Source: Sulfurimonas sp.
GTDB taxonomy: Bacteria; Campylobacterota; Campylobacteria; Campylobacterales; Sulfurimonadaceae
Direction: 5' to 3'
Assembly (NCBI GenBank): GCA_028687935.1
Contig: JAQTZE010000012.1
Span: forward strand, 1-64,000
Length of the DNA stretch: 64,000 nucleotides
Program-made: the position numbers and the translations under genes
Shown: piece after piece, positions 47,292 through 55,074 of the stretch
Numbering within the stretch: the first letter of the stretch is position 1
How the letters are laid out: every line of letters starts with the position of its first letter
Notes under the pieces: generated by a model
What the model was told of the DNA's origin: nothing
Seen by the model: the letters and a program-made list of their open reading frames with translations, nothing else
Database searches by the model: none

Positions 47292-47421
47292 ATGACATCC
47301 TATAACAACTGTGTCTAGTAAGTGTCCTAAAGTATACAATAGTTCTAAGATATTGATGATAAAAGAAAAATTTAGCTGTTCGCACCGCTAAACATTCTTT
47401 TTTGGGGAGTAAATAAAATTT

Positions 47422-49008
47422 TTAATTTTTGAAAAGAGAGATTTGCTTCCAGTTTAATTTTAAAGTATAAACATCTGCCATGAAAGAAGTTCCAGTTGTT
47501 TGTACTCTTCCTGCATTGAGTTCTACATCAAAGCCTAACTTTGTAGGTATAGAAACTCCAGTTGTCACTTGGCATAAAACTCCATCAACCTCCATAGAAC
47601 CACCACCAGCGACGCCGCCTTCTGCGCTTATCATAGGAGAGATTTTGAAACGAGTAAGTGGCTTTGTATGTGCTTTTAGTCCAAACATCCCCTCAGCATA
47701 AGAGCCGATATTTCCACTTGCTGCCCAGTAAGTATTTCCTATTGCGTCTAGATAATCATTGAGTGGAACTCCGAGATCAAAACCAACGAGACCCAATGTT
47801 TCATCAAAGGCTGTACCATTGGATTGTTTGACAGATGCATCCGGTCTGTAAAATTTTACGCCTGATGCCATATTCCATGACAGAGAGGATAATTTTTTTG
47901 TATCAAATTTATACATACCTTTTTTTGCACTTGGAGCTGTAGCTTGCCAGCTTAGCGCCATATCTACAGTTGTCGCACTCAAACGTCCATCTGGAGCGTA
48001 GGTGCGACCAATCATACTTTTCAAAGAGAGTGAGTCACTTAGTGGAACACTTAGACCAGTCATAGGCTGGACTATCAAGCCTCCACCAGTATCTATCCTT
48101 CCATCTCCAGCTAAGCCGAGCAAGAGTTTATTTTCCCAGTTGAGATAAGAAGTGATGGGTAAGACATATCCCGCTCCGGTATGGATTGTGGCATATCCAG
48201 CCGCATTTTTTCCCGCACCATAGGCTTCAAAAGAGAGGAAAATATTCTCATCAACAAAGCGTTCAACTTGAATACCAAGTAGAGTCATATCTGCCTGATA
48301 AGCCTCATCTCCTGAATATCTATCTGCTCTTTTGGTCGGTTTGTCATCTATCTTGTAGTACATCACAGAAGGAGAGATTCTTAAGAGATGGTATGTGCCA
48401 TCAAATGGGGCAAGCTGAAGATTCTCACTCGATGCGATATTTTCCCAAGCATCGTTATCAATAGCGATTCCAACATAAGCGTGATAATCTTCAGCATATT
48501 GACTATTGAGTGTTTCTGGAAAGTCAGTACGTGCGATTCCAAGTTTAAACGCAGTGTTTTTATACTTTTGCTCAACTCCAAAATGTGCTCGCGTCATCAA
48601 TCCAGGACCGGGAAAGGTCTCATTAGAACCGCCACCACCTCCGATAAAGAGGCCAGCATCAAGATAAGTGCTCTCTAGCACGGGGTACTTGGCACCTAGT
48701 GTATATCCAAGCGCAAAAAAACCGCCTTCTTTTCCAGTCGCTGCTCCATATATGCCTAAGCCACTGTAGAGATACGGTAAAGATTCAAAGGGAAAAATAT
48801 CGTAGTGTATTCCAACGATGCCCATTGTGTCTTTGTCGGATAGAGGAAGCTCTTCATACGAAAGACGAATTCTAGCTTCCATACTTTTTTGTATTTGATA
48901 TTCATCGTTCGTTTGTGTTGCAAGTACTTCTGAGAGAGCTTGCTCATCTGCGTTTAAGAAAACGCAAGAGCTTGTCAAGAGTAAAAAGATTTTTAAGAGT
49001 TTGCTCAC
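47422..49008 (-). CDS. Predicted outer-membrane beta-barrel protein
   Basis: 528 residues with a signal peptide (1-20, cleavage after FLNA). It is rich in alternating aromatic/glycine beta strands (GLGIYGAATGKEGGFFALGY, GLFIGGGGGSNETFPGPG) and ends LKLNWKQISLF. No family recognised. The gene lies directly upstream of gltX on the same strand, with a 27-bp gap. May be a surface channel or structural protein. Confidence 0.6.
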   Translation of the reverse strand: MSKLLKIFLLLTSSCVFLNADEQALSEVLATQTNDEYQIQKSMEARIRLSYEELPLSDKDTMGIVGIHYDIFPFESLPYLYSGLGIYGAATGKEGGFFALGYTLGAKYPVLESTYLDAGLFIGGGGGSNETFPGPGLMTRAHFGVEQKYKNTAFKLGIARTDFPETLNSQYAEDYHAYVGIAIDNDAWENIASSENLQLAPFDGTYHLLRISPSVMYYKIDDKPTKRADRYSGDEAYQADMTLLGIQVERFVDENIFLSFEAYGAGKNAAGYATIHTGAGYVLPITSYLNWENKLLLGLAGDGRIDTGGGLIVQPMTGLSVPLSDSLSLKSMIGRTYAPDGRLSATTVDMALSWQATAPSAKKGMYKFDTKKLSSLSWNMASGVKFYRPDASVKQSNGTAFDETLGLVGFDLGVPLNDYLDAIGNTYWAASGNIGSYAEGMFGLKAHTKPLTRFKISPMISAEGGVAGGGSMEVDGVLCQVTTGVSIPTKLGFDVELNAGRVQTTGTSFMADVYTLKLNWKQISLFKN

Positions 49009-49034
49009 AAGCTCTCCTTTAGTTTTGGAAAATA

Positions 49035-50423
49035 TTAAGCATTCGCTTTGATTGCGTTTGCAATTCGAAGCAGTGTTTCTTCTTTACCGATGATTGCCAT
49101 GACATTATCAAGTCCTGGACCGCTCAGTTTGCCTAAAAGTGCGATACGAAGAGGCTGACCTATCTTGCCAAATCCTATCTCCATCTCTTGAACGACTGCT
49201 TCCATAAGGTGGTGGTAGTCACTTGGAAGATGCAACTCCTCTGCTGCGTTTATCTTTGCAGCAAAAGCGTTGAGGATTTCTGCAGCATCAGCTTTGAAGC
49301 CTTTTGCAACTGCTTTTTCATCATAGCTTACAGGTGTCGCAAGCACCTCTTTTGTAAGTTCTGCAAGTTCTTTGAGTGTTTTTGCTCGCTCTTTGAGTGA
49401 ATCAAGCAAAATCTCTCTTTTGTCATGTGAAGTCAAAACAAGACCATAAAACTCCAGGAGTTCCGCAAGCTGCTTGTTGGGCATATTTTTGATATAGTGA
49501 GAGCTGAGCCAGTCAAGCTTTTCTGTGTTGTAGATTGATGCTGATTTGTTGATATCTTTTGGGTTGAAAAGTTCAATCATTTCATCCATAGAAAATATCT
49601 CCTGATCCCCGTGACTCCAGCCCAAACGCACCAAAAAGTTTAGGAGTGATGCAGGTGTATATCCCATATCTTTATAGGCCATAACATCCGTTGCACCGTC
49701 GCGTTTGGAGAGTTTTTTGCCCTCAGAGTTGTGGATCATCGGTACATGATAAAACGCAGGAATAGTAAATCCTAGTGCCTCGTAAACGACAATTTGCTTT
49801 GGTGTATTTGAGAGGTGATCATCCCCACGAATAACTTCCGTCACACCCATGAGCGCATCATCAACTGCCACGACAAAGTTATACGTCGGGCTTCCGTCAG
49901 CTCTTGCGATAACAAAATCATCCAAAATGTCTTCAGCTTGAAAAGTGATATCACCTTTGACTCCGTCTTTTACGACGATAGGTCCGCTTGTTGGCGCTTT
50001 GATACGGATAACAGCTTCAGCGCCTTCTGGTGGTGTTCCATCAAAATCACGGTATCTTCCGTCATACATCGTTCTTTGTTTGTTCGCCATCTGCGTTTCA
50101 CGAAGCTCTGTGAGTTCGTCTTTGCTCATGTAGCATTTGTAAGCTTTGCCCTCATCAAGAAGTTGCTTGATATATTTTGCATAGATATCGTCGCGTTTGG
50201 ATTGGTAGGTGATCTCACCATCGTGTGCAAGACCAAGCCACTCAAAAGCGTTAACGATAGCGATCGCCGCTTCTTCGGAGTTTCTTGCCTTATCTGTATC
50301 TTCGATACGAAGCAAAAATGTTCCGCCGTTTTTTTTCGCCCAAAGATAGGAAAAAAGTGCGGTTCTGAGACCACCAATGTGTAGATAGCCTGTAGGACTT
50401 GGAGCAAAACGAGTGACAACCAT
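49035..50423 (-). CDS. gltX: Glutamyl-tRNA synthetase
   Basis: 462 residues, class I aminoacyl-tRNA synthetase. HIGH motif within APSPTGYLHIGGLRTAL and KMSKS-type loop GKKLSKRDGAT. Length is typical of bacterial GluRS. It charges tRNA-Glu; it could be discriminating or non-discriminating. Epsilonproteobacteria often carry two copies. Confidence 0.95.
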   Translation of the reverse strand: MVVTRFAPSPTGYLHIGGLRTALFSYLWAKKNGGTFLLRIEDTDKARNSEEAAIAIVNAFEWLGLAHDGEITYQSKRDDIYAKYIKQLLDEGKAYKCYMSKDELTELRETQMANKQRTMYDGRYRDFDGTPPEGAEAVIRIKAPTSGPIVVKDGVKGDITFQAEDILDDFVIARADGSPTYNFVVAVDDALMGVTEVIRGDDHLSNTPKQIVVYEALGFTIPAFYHVPMIHNSEGKKLSKRDGATDVMAYKDMGYTPASLLNFLVRLGWSHGDQEIFSMDEMIELFNPKDINKSASIYNTEKLDWLSSHYIKNMPNKQLAELLEFYGLVLTSHDKREILLDSLKERAKTLKELAELTKEVLATPVSYDEKAVAKGFKADAAEILNAFAAKINAAEELHLPSDYHHLMEAVVQEMEIGFGKIGQPLRIALLGKLSGPGLDNVMAIIGKEETLLRIANAIKANA

Positions 50424-50517
50424 GAAAAGCCTTTGAGTTAATAGTTGCGCAATTTTAGGCTATTGTTGGTTAAAGATGGGTAAAATAACTTTCAAATTTT
50501 CACGCACAGGTTTTGGT

Positions 50518-51351
50518 ATGTACAAAATATTTCTCACACTTATTTTCGCTTCTTTGTTAAACGCAGAGATTATTGATGGCGTTTCTGTCGTCGTCAAAGA
50601 GAAAGCTATCACGCTTTTTGATGTAAAACAAGAGATGGCACTCTCTAATGTTGATGCAAAAAAAGCCTCCGATATTCTTATCCGTAAAGCACTCGAGGAG
50701 ATAGAGATCCAAGAGAAAAAGCTCAGTGTCTCAAGCGAAGAAGTGTATGAAGATATTAAAGCAACAGCGGCGAGAAACAACCTCGGTGTGAGCGAGTTTT
50801 ATGAAGCTGTGCGAAACGCAAATGGTCTCAGCTCAACCGAACTCAAAGAAAAAGTAGAAGAAAAACTTCTCAGTCAAAAACTCTACGCAGCGATCTCTTA
50901 CTCGGCTATGAATCCTCCATCTGAGAGTGAAGTTCAAGAATACTATGATTTGCATCAGGCAGATTTTACACATCCAAGCTCTTTTGGTGTTATGATTTAT
51001 ACATCCAAGGATCAAGCAAGACTTCAAGAAAAGATAGACAATCCTATGTTTTATTCTCCTGACATTACATCTATGGAACAAGCACTCCCGTATGAGAAAA
51101 TCTCTCCTGAACTTGCCGCTTTGCTTGAGAAGACAAAACTCAACTCTTTTACGCAAATCGTTCCTGATGGCAAAGGCGCTTTCATGAGCTTTTATCTCAA
51201 AAGTGTAGTCTCTGCAAAAGAGGGCGGTATCGAGAGTGTCAAAAACCAAATCATGAACAAAATCATGGAAGATCAGCGTGAACAAGTTCTTGGCGACTAC
51301 TTTTTACGTCTTCGTCAAAACACTGATATTAATATCATCAGACTTCCATAG
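50518..51351 (+). CDS. SurA/PpiC-like periplasmic chaperone-isomerase
   Basis: 277 residues. Start at ATG 50518, whose product begins with a signal peptide (MYKIFLTLIFASLLNA). The body is a SurA-type chaperone (DVKQEMALSNVDAKKA, IDGVSVVVKEKAITLFD) with a short PPIase-like region (FTHPSSFGVMIYTS, AFMSFYLKSVV) lacking a clear parvulin core. Similar to Campylobacter Peb4/Cbf2. It assists outer-membrane protein folding. Confidence 0.78.
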   Translation: MYKIFLTLIFASLLNAEIIDGVSVVVKEKAITLFDVKQEMALSNVDAKKASDILIRKALEEIEIQEKKLSVSSEEVYEDIKATAARNNLGVSEFYEAVRNANGLSSTELKEKVEEKLLSQKLYAAISYSAMNPPSESEVQEYYDLHQADFTHPSSFGVMIYTSKDQARLQEKIDNPMFYSPDITSMEQALPYEKISPELAALLEKTKLNSFTQIVPDGKGAFMSFYLKSVVSAKEGGIESVKNQIMNKIMEDQREQVLGDYFLRLRQNTDINIIRLP

Positions 51352-51363
51352 TAAACGCAGCCT

Positions 51364-51795
51364 ATGCTAAATGATACAAACTTTATAAATATTGCCACTG
51401 AGATAGCTGGTGCTTCAAAATGTGTCTCCAAGCAAGTTGGAGCCGTCATCGTAAAAGACGGAAGAATACTCAGCACAGGCTACAACGGAACACCTGCTGG
51501 TTATAAAAACTGCTGCGATCATTGGGATGGAAAGTACACGAACGAGCATCATGAATGGTCTAAGACGTATGAGATACATGCAGAGATGAACGCTATCATC
51601 TGGGCAGCGAGAAAAGGTATCTCCATCGAAGGGGCGACGATCTATGTTACCCTTGAGCCTTGCAGCGAATGTAGTAAAAATCTTATTGCAAGCGGTATTA
51701 AACGCATCGTTTACGCAAAACCCTATGAACACACGAACTCAGAGATTATTTCTAAATTTTTACATGATAACGGCGTGAGCATAGAAAAAGCCTAG
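51364..51795 (+). CDS. Deoxycytidylate deaminase
   Basis: 143 residues, zinc-dependent cytidine/dCMP deaminase family. HAEMNAIIWAAR carries the His ligand and catalytic Glu; LEPCSECSKNL gives the two Cys ligands. The CCDHWD and Lys-rich insert match dCMP deaminases, which supply dUMP for thymidylate. A comE operon-type function is alternative. RBS precedes; 13 bp after the chaperone stop. Confidence 0.88.
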   Translation: MLNDTNFINIATEIAGASKCVSKQVGAVIVKDGRILSTGYNGTPAGYKNCCDHWDGKYTNEHHEWSKTYEIHAEMNAIIWAARKGISIEGATIYVTLEPCSECSKNLIASGIKRIVYAKPYEHTNSEIISKFLHDNGVSIEKA

Positions 51796-51857
51796 CCAAA
51801 CGCAGCACGTTGCAGAGTTCCTTTTTACTTTAAGTTGCTATGGCTCGCTGCGTTTGG
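51796..51857. repeat. Inverted pair of the iterated octamer
   Basis: CCAAACGCAGC (51796-51806) and GCTGCGTTTGG (51847-51857) are perfect 11-bp reverse complements in the spacer after the dCMP deaminase. The layout recalls Neisseria uptake-sequence pairs used as terminators, but the loop is 40 nt. A TATAAT follows at 51859-51864. Confidence 0.6.
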
Positions 51858-51894
51858 TATAATATTTGCAAATTAAAATAAAAGGCATTACGCT

Positions 51895-52398
51895 ATGAAA
51901 TATGCAGATACATATTCCAAACTTGCTGCGTTTGGCAGAGAGCTTTTACGTAAACGTTCAATTGCAGAAGGTTTGCCACTCATATCCAAATATGCCAAAG
52001 ACGTTATTCATGCAGATAGATGTTCTATATTTATGTATGACGCAGATAAAAAAGAGCTGTGGACGACACTTGCAGATGGTGTAGAGAAGATAAGTGTAGC
52101 ATCCGATAAAGGTATCGTTGGACAGACGATAAGCGCAAGAAAACCTATACTTGAAAATAATCCTTATACAAATGAGTACTTTCTTCCAGAAGTGGATAAA
52201 GAGAGCGGTTATAGAACAGATAGCATTATTACAGCGCCTATTTTCAACTCCAAACGCCAGATTATCGGTATCTTAGAGTTGCTCAACAAAGAGGGCGGTT
52301 TTGATATGGATGATGTGCGATTTATGATATTTTTTGCACATTACGTGAGTGGATTTTTAGAACTTACAAACCTTTATCTCAAAGAAGACAGCAAATGA
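51895..52398 (+). CDS. GAF-domain protein 1 of a tandem pair
   Basis: 167 residues, one GAF domain (DRCSIFMYDADKKELWTTL, GIVGQTISARKPILENNPY, SIITAPIFNSKRQIIGILELLNK). No output domain, cytosolic. Overlaps the second GAF gene by 4 bp. It shares roughly half its residues by eye with that gene, which suggests duplication. Ligand unknown. Confidence 0.7.
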   Translation: MKYADTYSKLAAFGRELLRKRSIAEGLPLISKYAKDVIHADRCSIFMYDADKKELWTTLADGVEKISVASDKGIVGQTISARKPILENNPYTNEYFLPEVDKESGYRTDSIITAPIFNSKRQIIGILELLNKEGGFDMDDVRFMIFFAHYVSGFLELTNLYLKEDSK

Positions 52399-52883
52399 TG
52401 AAAACATATAATCAAATCGCCGAGTTTGGACAGAAGCTTATGGCTCTGGGAGATATAGAAAATACCTTGAAACTTATAGCGGATGAAGCGAAAAAGCTTT
52501 TGGGGACGGAGCGCTGTTCTATATTTATCGTCGATAAAGAAGATGAGATTTTGTGGACAAAACTCAGCGATGGCATTGGACGTATTGTCATCGCACTTGA
52601 TTCAGGCATCGTTGGTGACACCTATCAAACGCAGACCCCACAAATCGTCAATGCACCCTATGAAGATGCAAGATTTTTGCAGGTGATAGATAAAAAAAGC
52701 GGCTATACAACGAAAAATATCATCACTGTTCCTATTTTTGACTCGCGACGTGAAGTGATAGGCATCATCGAGTTGTTAAATAAATCTAGAAGAGATTTTG
52801 ATGTAAGTGATTTGGATACTCTTACTTTCTTTGCAAACTATGTGAGTGGAAGCCTAGAGCTTGTGCTTATGAGCCAAAAATAA
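52395..52883 (+). CDS. GAF-domain protein 2 of a tandem pair
   Basis: 162 residues. GAF: ERCSIFIVDKEDEILWTKLSD, GIVGDTYQTQTPQIVNAPY, NIITVPIFDSRREVIGIIEL. Paralogue of the preceding gene and probably cotranscribed. May form a heterodimer with its neighbour. Confidence 0.7.
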   Translation: MMKTYNQIAEFGQKLMALGDIENTLKLIADEAKKLLGTERCSIFIVDKEDEILWTKLSDGIGRIVIALDSGIVGDTYQTQTPQIVNAPYEDARFLQVIDKKSGYTTKNIITVPIFDSRREVIGIIELLNKSRRDFDVSDLDTLTFFANYVSGSLELVLMSQK

Positions 52884-52903
52884 AGAGCCAAAAAAGCTCT
52901 TTA
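52881..52903. terminator. Bidirectional terminator between GAF and arsR genes
   Basis: TAAAGAGC and GCTCTTTA form a perfect 8-bp stem with a 7-nt loop and flanking T/A runs, located between convergent genes. It ends at the arsR stop codon. Confidence 0.6.
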
Positions 52904-53227
52904 TTTTAAACCGCACGCACCTGCATCAGATATTTTTTTTAACTCTGGAAGCTCAATGCCTAGATGGCGAATCTCTTCGAGTGCCTCTTGGCGGAAACGA
53001 TCAAGCGGTGTGCGGATCTTGTAGTACGCCCACGTTCCTCTGCGCTCAACTCTCAAAAAACCTGCCTCTTTTAATATCTTAAGATGACGAGAGAGGCGTG
53101 ATTGAATCATATCAAGCGAATTTTGAAGATCACAAACGCAGACTTCACCGTTGGCATCGATAAAACGCAGCAGTAAAACACGTGTCTCATCGCTCAATGC
53201 ACCAACACTTTTGAGAAATATTTCCAT
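52901..53227 (-). CDS. arsR: ArsR-family transcriptional repressor
   Basis: 108 residues. Winged HTH with GEVCVCDLQNSLDMIQSRLSRHLKILKEAG; the metal-sensing motif ELCVCDL of ArsR appears as EVCVCDL, so the first two arsenic-binding Cys are present. It also has a terminal Cys. It should release DNA on binding arsenite. Divergent from arsB. Confidence 0.85.
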   Translation of the reverse strand: MEIFLKSVGALSDETRVLLLRFIDANGEVCVCDLQNSLDMIQSRLSRHLKILKEAGFLRVERRGTWAYYKIRTPLDRFRQEALEEIRHLGIELPELKKISDAGACGLK

Positions 53228-53338
53228 AGCAACTCCTCTTTATTTATAGAATTGTAGCAGAATATTATTGATATATCAACATATATTGATTTAATGATTT
53301 TATTTTGCTATAGTTTCTGCAATACAAAGGAGAACGGT
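53228..53338. promoter_or_regulatory. Divergent arsR-arsB promoters
   Basis: arsR promoter (minus): TTGATA, 17-nt spacer, TACAAT. arsB promoter (plus): TTGATT at 53286-53291, 17-nt spacer, TATAGT at 53309-53314. Both -35 boxes overlap the operator at 53267-53290. Confidence 0.6.
53267..53290. promoter_or_regulatory. ArsR operator in the divergent spacer
   Basis: ATTGATATATCAA at 53267-53279 is palindromic (TTGATATATCAA), and ATCAACATATATTGAT at 53275-53290 is a second inverted repeat. The latter recurs with one change at 61998-62013 before arsC. Confidence 0.6.
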
Positions 53339-54601
53339 ATGATTTTAGCCATGTTAGTATTTTTAGTCACATTGATTTTTGTCATCTGGCAGCCTCGCGG
53401 AGTTCAAATCGGAACGAGTGCTGTAGTTGGAGCAATTGCGGCGCTCTTGCTTGGTGTTGTGAATTTTGCGGACGTTTTGAGCGTTGTAGATATCGTCTGG
53501 GATGCGACACTTGCGTTTATTGGTATCATCATCCTCTCTTTGATACTCGATGAGATAGGATTTTTTGAGTGGGCGGCGATTAAGATGGCAAAACTCAGCC
53601 GCGGAAACGGGCATGTGATGTTTGTTTATATTCTCATTCTCGGAGCACTTGTTGCTGCGTTTTTTGCAAATGATGGAGCGGCACTTATCCTCACACCAAT
53701 TTTACTTGCAAAGATGAAGTACCTCAAGATGAAACCTTTGGCTATCTTTGCGTTTTTGATGGCGGGAGGATTTATCGGTGATAGCGCTTCGAATCCTCTT
53801 GTCATCTCTAACCTCACAAATATCGTGACAGTGGGCTATTTTGATATCGGATTTGTTGAATATGCAAAGAATATGTTTTTGCCAAATTTACTGAGTATCT
53901 TTGCTTCTATAGTAGTTTTATGGCTTTATTTCCGTAAAGATATTCCATTTATTGTAGATGTTTCTAAGCTTCCTGAGGCCTCTTCTGTTATCAAAAACCA
54001 TACAATGTTTCGCTTTTCATGGGCGTTTTTAGCACTTCTTATGATGGGGTATTTTATCGGCGATATCTATCATCTTCCCGTCTCTGTTTTTGCCCTTGGT
54101 GGGGCTTTGGTTTTTCTTCTTATCGCCAACTATTACAAAGCAGTCAAACCGCTCGTAACGATCAAAGAAGCTCCGTGGCAAGTGGTGTGGTTTAGTGTTG
54201 GTCTGTACGTTGTAGTCTATGGTCTCAAAAACGCAGGACTAACAGATGTTATAGCTTCATGGATAGAAGAACTAAGTACACACGGGGATTTTGTGGCAAT
54301 TGTAGGGACGGGATTTTTAGCTGCGTTTGTTAGTTCTGTTATGAATAATATGCCAACGATTATGATAATGGACATCGCGATAGATCAGGTAGGATATGTA
54401 GGAAATGAGGCACTTGTCTATGCAAATATCCTCGGCTCAAACCTCGGGCCAAAGATGACACCTATTGGCTCACTTGCAACACTACTATGGCTGCATGTTT
54501 TGGCTCAAAAAGGGGTGAAAATAGGCTGGGGCGAATATATGAAAGTAGGGCTTGTTATTACACCGCCAGTGCTTTTTATAGCACTTTTTGGCTTGGTGTA
54601 G
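53339..54601 (+). CDS. arsB: Arsenite efflux pump ArsB
   Basis: 420 residues starting at ATG 53339, preceded by AGGAG. About 11 hydrophobic helices; ArsB/NhaD ion-transporter family (FFANDGAALILTPILLAK, SSVMNNMPTIMIMDIA, LGSNLGPKMTPIGSLATLLW). It extrudes arsenite/antimonite using the proton gradient. Controlled by the adjacent ArsR. Confidence 0.92.
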   Translation: MILAMLVFLVTLIFVIWQPRGVQIGTSAVVGAIAALLLGVVNFADVLSVVDIVWDATLAFIGIIILSLILDEIGFFEWAAIKMAKLSRGNGHVMFVYILILGALVAAFFANDGAALILTPILLAKMKYLKMKPLAIFAFLMAGGFIGDSASNPLVISNLTNIVTVGYFDIGFVEYAKNMFLPNLLSIFASIVVLWLYFRKDIPFIVDVSKLPEASSVIKNHTMFRFSWAFLALLMMGYFIGDIYHLPVSVFALGGALVFLLIANYYKAVKPLVTIKEAPWQVVWFSVGLYVVVYGLKNAGLTDVIASWIEELSTHGDFVAIVGTGFLAAFVSSVMNNMPTIMIMDIAIDQVGYVGNEALVYANILGSNLGPKMTPIGSLATLLWLHVLAQKGVKIGWGEYMKVGLVITPPVLFIALFGLV

Positions 54602-54610
54602 TTTTAGTCG

Positions 54611-54988
54611 TTAGAGATAGTCCACACCGAGTTGTGTTAAAACAAGAGTCACGCCATCAGGTTGCACCTCGATAAAGCCTTCGCTTTTGAGTTCGTTCAT
54701 CGCATCAGCTAGTGCGTTTTCTTGTTTTGCATCAATTTTTTTGAGGATGTTTGTTACGACATCTTGTTTACTCATGATCGCTCCAACAGTTTTATGTTTT
54801 CTAAACCATGCCATAAACATCTCTTTGACCTCTTTTTTTGGAGCACTGTCAAGGAGGGCTTTCTTTGGCATAGCTCTTTTTTTATTTATTGGACTCTTGT
54901 TTGATGCGGGCTTGTTAAAGTTTGCTTTTTGTGCGCCAAAAGTTTTGTTTTTTGCAGCTGTTTTTTTGCCTGGAGCAGATGGTTTCAT
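54611..54988 (-). CDS. Basic protein of unknown function with winged-helix-like C-terminus
   Basis: 125 residues. The first 50 are Lys/Ala/Pro-rich and disordered-looking (KKTAAKNK). Residues 55-125 look helical with a wing (AMNELKSEGFIEVQPDG). No family recognised; nucleic-acid binding is suggested by charge. Convergent with arsB. Confidence 0.5.
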   Translation of the reverse strand: MKPSAPGKKTAAKNKTFGAQKANFNKPASNKSPINKKRAMPKKALLDSAPKKEVKEMFMAWFRKHKTVGAIMSKQDVVTNILKKIDAKQENALADAMNELKSEGFIEVQPDGVTLVLTQLGVDYL

Positions 54989-55074
54989 AAAGTACCTTGT
55001 TTATTGAGAAGTTTTATATGCGTGATTGTTACATAGATTTGCTAAAAAAGAGGAGGGCTGCGTTTTGCGTGATA

